A DNA stretch of 49,738 nucleotides, from positions 1 to 49,738 of the forward strand of contig JNSE01000021.1 in the NCBI GenBank assembly GCA_000754455.1. Direction: 5' to 3'. This DNA comes from an actinobacterium acAMD-2 (GTDB lineage: Bacteria; Actinomycetota; Actinomycetes; UBA12327). Numbering within the stretch: the stretch's first letter is position 1; every line of letters starts with the position of its first letter. Both the position numbers and the translations under genes were made by a program. The notes beneath the pieces are model-generated. The model was not told the origin of the DNA, ran no database searches, and was given only the letters and a program-made list of their open reading frames with translations. Shown here piece after piece: positions 33,903 through 41,520 of the stretch.

Positions 33903-34693
33903 TGGTTATCGCCTTCCACTAACGCGTCCAAAAGACCAAGTGAAGGCCCAGTGGTTAATCCGCCATCGACAACAAGTGTTTGTCCAGTGATCATCTGACA
34001 ATCGTCACTAGCGAGGAAGTGAACAACTGCTGCGATTTCCTCCGGCTCAGCCATCCGACCAAAAGCCCCTGCAGCCTTGACCCAGGCCAATTCACGCTCA
34101 ACAAAGGGTGCACCTGAGTCATTCATGGCGGTTCGAACCGCGCCTGGAGCTACTTCATTGACTCGGATGCCGCGCGGAGCCAATTCCAGCGCACTGGTGC
34201 GAGTTACCGCCGCCAACGCTGCCTTGCTCGCGGCATAGGCGCCCAGCAACGGGGCTCCCAGCAGTGATGACAGCGATGAGATGGTGATGATGGAACTGCC
34301 CTCGGGCATCACCGGTGCAACACACCGAATCCCGTGCACAACTCCCAAGGTATTGACTCTAAAAGCGCGTAAGTAAGCGGCATCGGAGTCGTCAAGGATG
34401 GATTCGTTACTGACCGAAACGCCAGCGTTGTTAACCAAGATGTCAATGTGCCCATGCGCGGCAACTGCCTGCTTCACCGCTGCGGCGTATTGATCTTCGC
34501 GAGCGACGTCACACTGAATAAAACTGGCATTGAGTTCGGCGGCTAGATCAGACGCATCGGCGATGTCGATCAGGATGAGCGACGAACCGGCCTGCGCCAA
34601 TCGAATCGAAATGGCACGCCCAATTCCCGATGCTGCTCCGGTGACAAGGGCTACTTTGCCGGCGACCGAGAAGTCGACCTGACCTGTGGTCAC
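33899..34693 (-). CDS. Short-chain dehydrogenase/reductase
   Basis: 264 aa classical SDR. Cofactor motif VTGAASGIGRAISIRLAQAG, NNAGVSV, catalytic Ser and YxxxK in YAASKAALAAVTRTSALELA, followed by PRGIRVNEVAPGAVRTAM. The Asp in LILIDIADASD suggests NAD(H). Located beside acyl-CoA dehydrogenase and thiolase genes, so a hydroxyacyl or alcohol substrate is likely (inference). Overlaps its neighbours by 4 bp on both sides. Confidence 0.92.
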   Translation of the reverse strand: MTTGQVDFSVAGKVALVTGAASGIGRAISIRLAQAGSSLILIDIADASDLAAELNASFIQCDVAREDQYAAAVKQAVAAHGHIDILVNNAGVSVSNESILDDSDAAYLRAFRVNTLGVVHGIRCVAPVMPEGSSIITISSLSSLLGAPLLGAYAASKAALAAVTRTSALELAPRGIRVNEVAPGAVRTAMNDSGAPFVERELAWVKAAGAFGRMAEPEEIAAVVHFLASDDCQMITGQTLVVDGGLTTGPSLGLLDALVEGDNQ

Positions 34694-34914
34694 GGGGTCT
34701 GGTTAACTCCCGCGTCAAGAGCGTTCGGAACCAAGGAAGCCAAGGTGTCAGCGCTCAAAATTGAAGACAGCGGGCTGCCCGTGCTGTCCGCTTGATGCAC
34801 GGCCAAAAGAACCAGTCCCAACGCCACGGCAGGAATCAGCAAGAGAAGGTCACGAGGACGAATGCCTCGGAACGGGGCTGATTCGCGCGCGTTAGCAGCA
34901 GGATAGGTACTCAA
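34690..34914 (-). CDS. Small single-span membrane protein
   Basis: 74 aa, not recognised. One hydrophobic helix (DLLLLIPAVALGLVLLAVHQ) after a short basic N-terminus. Starts at TTG 34914 with GGGAG six bases upstream. Overlaps the SDR start by 4 bp, so it is the first gene of a three-gene operon with the SDR and the SBP. Confidence 0.65.
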   Translation of the reverse strand: MSTYPAANARESAPFRGIRPRDLLLLIPAVALGLVLLAVHQADSTGSPLSSILSADTLASLVPNALDAGVNQTP

Positions 34915-35016
34915 GGGTTACTCCCGGGGAAGAAGTCAGGACATTCAAGGTAAATCGGGGCAGGGCAAGGATTGGCCAGCGACACGCCCAAAGGCCGCCC
35001 GATACGCTCAGCCATC

Positions 35017-36138
35017 ATGACAATCGTGGTGAATGACCCCCAGGCCGCCGAATTTGGTCGCGCCGTGAGCCAGTTTGCTCAAGACATTCACCTCATTGAC
35101 CAACCGGTGGATCGTCAGGCCTGGAAGCGTGCCGGTGCATTAGGTCTGACCGGTTTGGAAATCCCTGCCGCGTTTGGTGGCTCAGCTGGCGCTACCTATG
35201 CATGGAACGCAGCCGCAGTAGATGCACTTGCCACCGTCTCCCACGGACTGTCCTCCACCTTCACCATTTCCTTTGACATTGCCACTCCCTATTTAGTCGA
35301 CCTGGGAACTCCTGAGATTCACCAACGCTGGCTCCCGGTCTTGGCTCAAGGTGAGGCAATCGCCGCTTTAGCTTTGACCGAACCAGGTGCGGGATCAGAC
35401 CTTGCAGCACTAACGACGCGGGCCGAGCTAAAGGCTGATCACTACTTGATCACTGGATCAAAGACTTTCATCACCAACGGATCAATTGCTGATGTGATCG
35501 TGGTCGCTGCCCGCACCAGCCCACAAGCCGGTGCCCGCGGAATCAGCCTTTTCGCTGTTGACGCAAATGCAGCCGGTTTAACGCGACGTCGCATCACCAC
35601 GATTGGCCAAAGCGACTGCGATACGGCGGAGTTGTTCTTTGATCAAGTGAAGGTTCCGCTCTCTCACTTACTGGGCACCCTTGACGACGGTTTCTTGCAC
35701 CTGATGGAGCGTCTTCCCCAGGAGCGGATTACCTCATCGATTGCCAACTTGGCTCAGGCAGATGTCGCTATGAACCTGACCTTGGCTCAGGTTCGGGAAC
35801 GACAAGCATTCGGCCGACCCCTGGGCTCACTTCAACACAATGCCTTCCGCCTGGCTGAGCTCGACGCGCAACGCAGCGCCGTGCGAGCACATGTCGATGC
35901 GTGCATTGAGCGCCTAATAAATAGGACAATGAGCACAGCGGATGGGGCTCGTGCGAAGTTGCTGTCCGCGCGACTCGAGAACGACATCCTTGACCTAGGT
36001 ATGCAACTACACGGCGGTTCGTCGTTCCTTGAAGGCACCGAAATCAATCAACGCTGGATTGATGGACGCATTACGCGCATCTGGGCCGGAGCAGACGAGA
36101 TCATGCTTCACCTCATCGCCAAGGACCTTGGGCTGTAG
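35017..36138 (+). CDS. Acyl-CoA dehydrogenase, long-chain/isovaleryl-type catalytic base
   Basis: 373 aa FAD enzyme for alpha,beta-dehydrogenation of acyl-CoA. ALTEPGAGSDLAALTTRAE and ITGSKTFITNGSIADVIVVA are flavin motifs; RERQAFGRPLGSLQHNAFRL and LGMQLHGGSSFLEG follow. The usual catalytic Glu of RIYEGTxE is replaced (TRIWAGADEIM), but Glu is present in LPQERITSS, the position used by LCAD and isovaleryl-CoA dehydrogenase. Start ATG 35017, with TACGCT eight bases upstream, is preferred over upstream starts. Followed by thiolase after 3 bp. Confidence 0.92.
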   Translation: MTIVVNDPQAAEFGRAVSQFAQDIHLIDQPVDRQAWKRAGALGLTGLEIPAAFGGSAGATYAWNAAAVDALATVSHGLSSTFTISFDIATPYLVDLGTPEIHQRWLPVLAQGEAIAALALTEPGAGSDLAALTTRAELKADHYLITGSKTFITNGSIADVIVVAARTSPQAGARGISLFAVDANAAGLTRRRITTIGQSDCDTAELFFDQVKVPLSHLLGTLDDGFLHLMERLPQERITSSIANLAQADVAMNLTLAQVRERQAFGRPLGSLQHNAFRLAELDAQRSAVRAHVDACIERLINRTMSTADGARAKLLSARLENDILDLGMQLHGGSSFLEGTEINQRWIDGRITRIWAGADEIMLHLIAKDLGL

Positions 36139-36141
36139 ACC

Positions 36142-37362
36142 ATGGTCAACGACGTTGTCATAGTTGCTGCGGCACGCACTCCCATCACCAAAGCTATTCG
36201 CGGCACATTCGCCAACGTTCGAGCCGAAGACTTAGCCATTGCGGCTATAGCCGGGGCCTTGGACAAAGTTCCCGCAGTGGACCGAGCCAGCATTGATGAC
36301 TTCATCACCGGAAGCTGGATGCACGCGGGCAGTCAAGGCGGAAACATGGCACGCCGAATCGCAGTAATGATGGGACACGACGCCGTGCCTGGCGTCACCG
36401 TCAACCGAGCATGCGCCTCTTCCCTTCAAGCCATTCGCATGGCTCACCATGCAATTGCGCTAGGGGAAGCCGACGTTGTGGTTGCCTCTGGCGTGGAATC
36501 AATTTCGGGGTACACCGAACCCACCGGTGCCGGATCTACCCCAGATCACGAACGACACCCGTTCTTCAACCAAGCAGCGCAACGTACGCGACTGGCCGTT
36601 GGCGACAACGCGACGTGGGCGGATCCTCGCGAGGCCGGTGAATCGCCAGACATCTACTTGGCGATGGGACACACAGCCGAAAACGTCGCTTCATTACGCG
36701 GCATCACGCGAGAAGAGCAAGATGCCTTCGCACTGCGATCTCAACGACTCGCGAATCAAGCCATCGCGGAAGGATTCTTTGCACGCGAAATTGTCCCCGT
36801 CACCGTCGGTCACGACATCGTGTTGTCTGACGAATCCGTGCGGAGCGAGACCACCGCTGAAGGCCTGGCTTCACTTAAACCGGTTTTTCGGCCACAGGGA
36901 ACGATTACAGCCGGTAACTGTTGCCCGCTCAGCGATGGAGCCGCTGCGGTCGTGGTGATGAGCGCCGACAAAGCAAGGGCTTTGCAGCTTTCTCCGTTAG
37001 CGCGCATTCGCAGCTACGGGGTATCTGCGCTCTCCCCCGAGGTCATGGGTTTGGGGCCGGTCGAGTCAACACGCAAGGCATTACTCCAAGCCAACATGAG
37101 CATCGATGACATCGACCTAGTGGAAATGAATGAAGCCTTTGCTGCTCAAGTCTTGCCGAGTTGTCATGATCTGGGTCTGGACCTTGACAGCGTGAACGTT
37201 CATGGCGGTGCCATTGCCTTAGGGCACCCCTTCGGCATGGGTGGAGCTCGATTGACCACCACATTGCTTAACGGACTGATAGCGCGCGATGTGAACGTAG
37301 GCCTGGTCACCATGTGTGCCGCTGGCGGTCAAGGTATGAGCATGATTGTTGAGCGGATCTAG
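36142..37362 (+). CDS. Acetyl-CoA C-acyltransferase (thiolase)
   Basis: 406 aa thiolase, the cleavage step of beta-oxidation. Nucleophilic C91 in VNRACASSLQAIRMAH; GGAIALGHPFGMGGARL contains the His; MCAAGGQGM contains the second Cys; NCCPLSDGAAAVVVMS and EMNEAFAAQVL are also conserved. Starts 3 bp after the acyl-CoA dehydrogenase, so they are translationally coupled. Confidence 0.96.
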   Translation: MVNDVVIVAAARTPITKAIRGTFANVRAEDLAIAAIAGALDKVPAVDRASIDDFITGSWMHAGSQGGNMARRIAVMMGHDAVPGVTVNRACASSLQAIRMAHHAIALGEADVVVASGVESISGYTEPTGAGSTPDHERHPFFNQAAQRTRLAVGDNATWADPREAGESPDIYLAMGHTAENVASLRGITREEQDAFALRSQRLANQAIAEGFFAREIVPVTVGHDIVLSDESVRSETTAEGLASLKPVFRPQGTITAGNCCPLSDGAAAVVVMSADKARALQLSPLARIRSYGVSALSPEVMGLGPVESTRKALLQANMSIDDIDLVEMNEAFAAQVLPSCHDLGLDLDSVNVHGGAIALGHPFGMGGARLTTTLLNGLIARDVNVGLVTMCAAGGQGMSMIVERI

Positions 37363-37460
37363 TTCGGCGAGTACTACTGCGCGAATGCTCTGCACCTCTT
37401 ACCCTTAATCACGACAGCATGCTTGTCAGTACCCCCGCGCTTCAAGGAGTGAGATTCTCA

Positions 37461-38375
37461 ATGGCAACAAACCACAGCGGACGCACCCGTCAACGCAATG
37501 GCATCGCCATCGGCGAGGGCGCCATCCGTAAGATCTTTCCGGCCTTTGTGTTGTTGATGTGGATCACCGCGGGGATTTGGATTGCCAACGGTCAGTGGAC
37601 CACTCTGAACACCATCTTGGCGCTTGAGGCCCTAGCCATTTGCTCCGTGGTCTTTGTCAACTTTGTGCATGTGTTTAATTTCGGGTACGCGGCATGTGTC
37701 GTTGTTTTGAACACGACCATCTTGGTCGCCAAGGGCGCACCGTTGGGCTCCATCATCGTGGGTGGACTCCTCATGATTTATGGAATTCGCTTATTTACCT
37801 TTGTTGCTAACCGCTACCGCCACGCGTCTTATGCTCAACGCCGGGCCGGCACGGTCATCGCGCATAAGCAACTTCCATTGCCGATTAAGATTCTTCTCCT
37901 CATCAACACCGCGACCCTCATGACCTTCCACGCCATGACGACCTACAACGTGGCAACGAAGGCGGCCGATGAGGGCAACAGCGGCCTGAATGGCTGGCTC
38001 ATCATCGGAGGTCTCGTCCTTGCCCAAGGCATCGCCATCGAGGCTCGTGCGGACTACGAGAAGCAGCAAGTCAAGCGAAACAATGGTGACAAGTGGATCA
38101 GCTCAGGCTTGTTTGCTCGTACCCGTCACCCCAACTACCTGGGCGAAATCATGATGCAGGTCGGCGTCATCTTGTGTGGAATCGGTGCTGCCAGCAATTG
38201 GTACGGCTACGCGGCAGGATTCTTAGCCCCGACCTACATCATTATCTTGATGTTGTCGGCGACAACAGGTGGCGAAAAGTCCAAGCGTGACAAGTACAGC
38301 GAGGACCCCGAATTCCGTGCTTACTTGCGTCGTTCCAATGCGTTGTTGCCAAAGTTTCGCAAAGTCAACGTTTAA
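37461..38375 (+). CDS. DUF1295/steroid 5-alpha-reductase-like membrane protein
   Basis: 304 aa with about seven hydrophobic helices. The C-terminal KWISSGLFARTRHPNYLGEI and later ATTGGEKSKRDKYSEDPEFR are the RHPNYxGE-type motif of DUF1295 and isoprenylcysteine methyltransferase-like enzymes. Native substrates are largely unknown. Start ATG 37461 has AAGGAG 11 bases upstream; a start at 37419 is possible. Its stop is 48 bp before the leader peptide. Confidence 0.85.
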   Translation: MATNHSGRTRQRNGIAIGEGAIRKIFPAFVLLMWITAGIWIANGQWTTLNTILALEALAICSVVFVNFVHVFNFGYAACVVVLNTTILVAKGAPLGSIIVGGLLMIYGIRLFTFVANRYRHASYAQRRAGTVIAHKQLPLPIKILLLINTATLMTFHAMTTYNVATKAADEGNSGLNGWLIIGGLVLAQGIAIEARADYEKQQVKRNNGDKWISSGLFARTRHPNYLGEIMMQVGVILCGIGAASNWYGYAAGFLAPTYIIILMLSATTGGEKSKRDKYSEDPEFRAYLRRSNALLPKFRKVNV

Positions 38376-38410
38376 CTCGCACCCCGCTTCACACCATGTC
38401 TTTGACTTGC

Positions 38411-38416
38411 TAGCCT
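38411..38416 (+). promoter_or_regulatory. -10 element TAGCCT of the polycysteine leader
   Basis: TAGCCT, seven bases, ATG at 38424, no Shine-Dalgarno sequence; the leader peptide is predicted to be translated from a leaderless mRNA, like the mycobacterial examples. Confidence 0.55.
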
Positions 38417-38423
38417 TTCGCGC

Positions 38424-38519
38424 ATGTCATCGACGTCACAGCCTTCCGTGCACCTAGTGGTTAGGCGCCACGTTGACCTCATGCGGATTTGTTCCAGCTC
38501 GTGTTGTTGCTGTAACTAA
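38424..38519 (+). CDS. Polycysteine leader peptide (31 aa)
   Basis: ATG 38424 to TAA 38517-38519. The peptide begins MSSTSQPSVHLVV and ends with RRHVDLMRICSSSCCCCN; codons 28-31 region includes four consecutive Cys codons (TGT TGT TGC TGT) and an earlier Cys at codon 23. The RRHVDLxRI segment is the hallmark of actinobacterial putative leader peptides, and polycysteine leaderless ORFs act as cysteine-responsive attenuators in mycobacteria. Too short to be a conventional gene call. It lies 108 bp before the carbonic anhydrase gene. Inference: ribosome stalling on Cys codons when charged tRNA-Cys is scarce changes the folding of the following RNA. Confidence 0.85.
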   Translation: MSSTSQPSVHLVVRRHVDLMRICSSSCCCCN

Positions 38520-38617
38520 TCCGCCGTCCAAGAAAACCCTGGGCGCTGCGGCGCTTGATGGATGTTTTCTTGACCTCCTCTGTCTTTCTTGCGTCGTTGC
38601 GTCTTCCTAACTGGAGG
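38483..38617 (+). promoter_or_regulatory. Attenuator-like RNA between leader peptide and carbonic anhydrase
   Basis: Three elements can be paired. GCGGAT (38483-38488) with ATCCGC (38519-38524) encloses the Cys codons and would be melted by a ribosome on them. CAAGAAAAC (38529-38537) pairs perfectly with GTTTTCTTG (38564-38572). Directly after that, CCTCC (38574-38578) is complementary to the GGAGG Shine-Dalgarno (38613-38617) of the carbonic anhydrase gene. No T-run is seen, so control is more probably translational than by termination. Structure is drawn by eye, not computed. Confidence 0.6.
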
Positions 38618-38627
38618 AAACTAAGCA

Positions 38628-39116
38628 ATGAGCGTTACTGACGAATACTTGAAGAACAACGAGGCCTACGCCGCGAATTTCTCAGGACCCCTTCCCCTGC
38701 CTCCATCACGCAACATCGCCGTCGTTGCCTGCATGGACGCTCGATTGGATGTCTACGGGATTTTGGGGCTTGGCCAAGGCGAATCCCACGTGATTCGCAA
38801 TGCTGGTGGAGTCGTCACCGATGACGAGATCCGCTCGCTGGCCATCAGCCAACGTCTGCTCGGCACCAAGGAAATCATCCTCATCCACCACACGGACTGC
38901 GGAATGTTGACCTTCACCGACGACGAGTTCAAGGCCGGTATCCAAGCCGAGACAGGCATCAAGCCCGAGTGGGCTGCCGAGGCCTTCCCCGATCTGGACG
39001 ACGACGTGCGCCAGTCCATCAAGCGCATCAAGAACAGCCCCTTCATTCCGCACACCGATGCGGTTCGAGGATTCGTTTTCGATGTGGCCACTGGCAAGCT
39101 CAACGAAGTCAAGTAA
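38628..39116 (+). CDS. Small beta-carbonic anhydrase (Rv1284-type)
   Basis: 162 aa. Zinc ligands C35 (VACMDARLD), H88 and C91 (IHHTDCGM), with the D37-R39 dyad; VIRNAGGVVTDD is also conserved. The sequence resembles mycobacterial Rv1284, which sits near the sulfate-assimilation genes cysD and cysN. CO2/bicarbonate interconversion is the expected activity. Strong GGAGG Shine-Dalgarno at 38613-38617. Placement behind a Cys-rich leader links it to sulfur status. A long hairpin follows its stop. Confidence 0.95.
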   Translation: MSVTDEYLKNNEAYAANFSGPLPLPPSRNIAVVACMDARLDVYGILGLGQGESHVIRNAGGVVTDDEIRSLAISQRLLGTKEIILIHHTDCGMLTFTDDEFKAGIQAETGIKPEWAAEAFPDLDDDVRQSIKRIKNSPFIPHTDAVRGFVFDVATGKLNEVK

Positions 39117-39124
39117 GTCAGGCA

Positions 39125-39164
39125 GATGCGGGAATGCAATCCGAACCGGATGCATTCCCGCATC
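39125..39164 (+). terminator. Long hairpin after carbonic anhydrase
   Basis: GATGCGGGAATGCA (39125-39138) pairs perfectly with TGCATTCCCGCATC (39151-39164); a bulged A and TCCG/CGGA extend the stem to a 3-nt loop. Only CATT follows, so it is a T-poor terminator or a 3'-end stabiliser. Confidence 0.6.
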
Positions 39165-39228
39165 ATTGCCGTGAGGCGAAAACTGGTCTCATCACGGCGT
39201 GGGTGAAATCGAGTTCACCGGCTCCCAC

Positions 39229-39234
39229 TAAGTT
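39229..39234 (+). promoter_or_regulatory. -10 element TAAGTT, leaderless start of the acetyltransferase
   Basis: TAAGTT, six bases, GTG at 39241; no Shine-Dalgarno sequence. Confidence 0.55.
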
Positions 39235-39240
39235 TGTTGT

Positions 39241-40023
39241 GTGCAAGTACTCACCACGCTGACGTCCTTTAGCGACGACCAAGGCAACGTCATCGAATAC
39301 GACGGCATGGTCGAAGGCGAAATCAAGATCAAATTCAAAGGCAACAACAACCGCCTCACCATCCATCCTGGGGCAAAGATTCAGCGTCTCTTTGTTGACT
39401 TTGACTGCGACAACGGCGTATTGACCATTGATGAAAACTTGGGCGGCCCACCCTTTCGAGCCAACATCCGCGTTGGGCAGGACTCAACGGTGACAGTAGG
39501 CAAGAACGTCTCCGCCACCTCTGCAGTAGCCATCTCCGCTACCGAAGGCACCACGGTTGCCATCGGTGACGATGTGATGTTTGCCAGCGAAAATGAAGTG
39601 CGGGCCGACGATGGCCACCCCATCTTTGACGTACGCACGGAAAAACGTGTCAACGTCTCAAGGTCAATAACCATCGGCAATCACGTATGGGTGGCTCGCG
39701 AAGCGGTCTTGCTCGGAGGAGCAACCATCGGCGAGGGTTCGGTTATCGGTTACCGCAGTCTGGTCACCGGAAAAATCCCGAACAACTGCATTGCCGTGGG
39801 TATCCCAGCCAAGGTCGTACGAAAGAGCATCGCGTGGGAGCGCCCCCACCTTTCGCTGATCAAGCCTTATTACAAACCCGACAGTCGAAGCATCAAGAAG
39901 AGCCCGTACTGGAACGTGACCGAGGGTGACATTCAGGTAGGACCTAGGCTGACACCCAAGGCCATCCTCAAGCGCGCGCGACGGGTAGCCGGCAAGGTCA
40001 AGCGAAGGCTGCAGCGCAGGTAG
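39241..40023 (+). CDS. Left-handed beta-helix (hexapeptide) acyltransferase
   Basis: 260 aa. Residues about 30-200 show repeated hexapeptides (GKNVSATSAVAISATEGTT, IGNHVWVAREAVLLGGATIG, SVIGYRSLVTGKIPNNCIAV) ending with GIPAKVVRK, like WbbJ/maltose-type O-acetyltransferases that decorate sugars. The C-terminal tail is very basic (LKRARRVAGKVKRRLQRR), perhaps binding membrane or polyphosphate. GTG 39241 fits the leaderless geometry. Stands alone before tRNA-Arg. Confidence 0.88.
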   Translation: MQVLTTLTSFSDDQGNVIEYDGMVEGEIKIKFKGNNNRLTIHPGAKIQRLFVDFDCDNGVLTIDENLGGPPFRANIRVGQDSTVTVGKNVSATSAVAISATEGTTVAIGDDVMFASENEVRADDGHPIFDVRTEKRVNVSRSITIGNHVWVAREAVLLGGATIGEGSVIGYRSLVTGKIPNNCIAVGIPAKVVRKSIAWERPHLSLIKPYYKPDSRSIKKSPYWNVTEGDIQVGPRLTPKAILKRARRVAGKVKRRLQRR

Positions 40024-40037
40024 TCCAAGGCCAGATG

Positions 40038-40110
40038 GCCCCCGTAGCTCAGGGGATAGAGCAACGGTTTCCTAAACCGTGTGCCGCAGGTTCGAATCCT
40101 GCCGGGGGCA
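40038..40110 (+). tRNA. tRNA-Arg(CCU)
   Basis: 73 nt. Acceptor GCCCCCG/CGGGGGC, anticodon stem ACGGT/ACCGT with loop TTCCTAA (CCU), T arm GCAGG-TTCGAAT-CCTGC, discriminator A; no encoded CCA. Reads AGG codons. Confidence 0.96.
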
Positions 40111-40140
40111 CAAATCCGATAACGAACAATCCCAACCAAA

Positions 40141-40180
40141 AGATCAGCGGCTGCGATTTTCCAATCCCAGCCGCTGATCT
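40141..40180 (-). terminator. Terminator of the LivK-type gene
   Basis: AGATCAGCGGCTG (40141-40153) and CAGCCGCTGATCT (40168-40180) form a perfect 13-bp stem with a 14-nt loop. On the minus strand TTTTGG follows it. It is 16 bp after the gene stop. It also faces the tRNA-Arg transcript. Confidence 0.85.
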
Positions 40181-40196
40181 ATGTAACGAGGTATTT

Positions 40197-41378
40197 CTAG
40201 TAGTCGGCTCCAACAGCCTTTGACCATGCCTCATTGATCGCCAACGCACCAGCGTCAGTGACGTCGAGCACGACCAGCGTTGCTGGATCACGGTTACCGT
40301 TGGCAGCGTCGATCGTCACCGAACCGGTCACGCCTTCCCAGCCCTTGACCGCGTCCAAGTTGGCCTTGAGTTTCTTGGCATCAAAGCCACCCGTCTCCTC
40401 GGCGGCCTTAGCCAGCAAGTTCAACGAGTCAAAGGTGTACGGGCTCCACGTGCCGGGCTCTTCGCCAAAAGCGGCCTTGTACTGACTAACAAAGTCAGGA
40501 CCGTTGGGGAATTCGCTTGGCGAGGGAACTCCAATGACGGGGCACGCCTTGGCCGCAGGGATTCCCGCAGTCGTGACGAAGATCGGGTCGGCTGCTGCGT
40601 AGTCCGCAACGCACTTCGCGGGGACCTTCGTGTCGTACATCGTCTTGGCAATCAATCCAGCCTGAGGTGAATACATCACCAAGTACACGACATCAGGGTT
40701 CAACGCAGCTGCGGCTTTCACCTGCGCCGCGTAGGACTTAGCTCCAGGAGTAATGCCCACATTGGCCTTGACCGTGACGCCGGCCTTTTCCAAACTTGCC
40801 TTCAATTTGGCATTAGTGGTAGCCGTGTAGCCAGGAGTTGAATCAAACACCAAGACTGCGGTCTTGGCCTTCAACCACTTAGTGACTGCTTCGGTTGCCA
40901 CAGGAACGATTTGATAGTCCATCGGCTGGAGGGTGTAACCCAATCCATTGGTCGTGGTGCTGTTGGACGTCAAGCGAATAGGGGTGAGACCAGCCTTGAT
41001 GTACAACGGCAAAGTCTTGGCGCCTGCACCGGAGTTGTAGGGGCCAACGACCCCATCAAGGCCGGCCTTAATCGCAGCGGTAGCCGCTTTGACACCGACG
41101 ACGGCATCTGCTGCATCGTCAATAGGAACGATGACGACCTTCTTACCGTTAATGCCGCCCTTGGCATTGAGCTGATCGGCCGCCAGTTGGGCACCGTTGA
41201 TCATGCCTTTGCCAGTATCGGCCTGGTCGCCGGAAATCGGCGCTTCCACACCAATGCGGACAGTGCCGGTCAGCGCGGGGGTAGCCGTGGCATTGGAATC
41301 ACTTGAAGAGCTCGAGCACCCAGCCACGGCCAACGAAACGAGTGCGCACAGCGCAAGAATCTTGGAGGTTTTTGTCAT
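40197..41378 (-). CDS. Branched-chain amino-acid/amide-type ABC substrate-binding lipoprotein
   Basis: 393 aa. Signal peptide ILALCALVSLAVAGC with lipobox LAVAGC, then a Ser-rich linker and a Peripla_BP_6 fold (TVRIGVEAPISGDQADTGKG, AAIKAGLDGVVGPYNSGAGA, SPYTFDSLNLLAKAAEETGG). LivK/UrtA-like proteins bind amino acids, urea or amides. No permease or ATPase gene is in the window, so it is an orphan. Start ATG 41378 gives a proper signal peptide; the frame runs to 41609 without that support. TAAGGT lies seven bases upstream. Confidence 0.92.
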   Translation of the reverse strand: MTKTSKILALCALVSLAVAGCSSSSSDSNATATPALTGTVRIGVEAPISGDQADTGKGMINGAQLAADQLNAKGGINGKKVVIVPIDDAADAVVGVKAATAAIKAGLDGVVGPYNSGAGAKTLPLYIKAGLTPIRLTSNSTTTNGLGYTLQPMDYQIVPVATEAVTKWLKAKTAVLVFDSTPGYTATTNAKLKASLEKAGVTVKANVGITPGAKSYAAQVKAAAALNPDVVYLVMYSPQAGLIAKTMYDTKVPAKCVADYAAADPIFVTTAGIPAAKACPVIGVPSPSEFPNGPDFVSQYKAAFGEEPGTWSPYTFDSLNLLAKAAEETGGFDAKKLKANLDAVKGWEGVTGSVTIDAANGNRDPATLVVLDVTDAGALAINEAWSKAVGADY

Positions 41379-41520
41379 GGCGAAAACCTTACCTAAGGAC
41401 CAAAAGAAAGCAGGGGCATCCCTCGGGCAACGCGCCAAGGACGTTAATCCCACGTCCACGCGGACAAATCCCTCTCCTCGCCTACATTGACTCAAGGGAA
41501 AACAGGGAGGGCACCACCGA

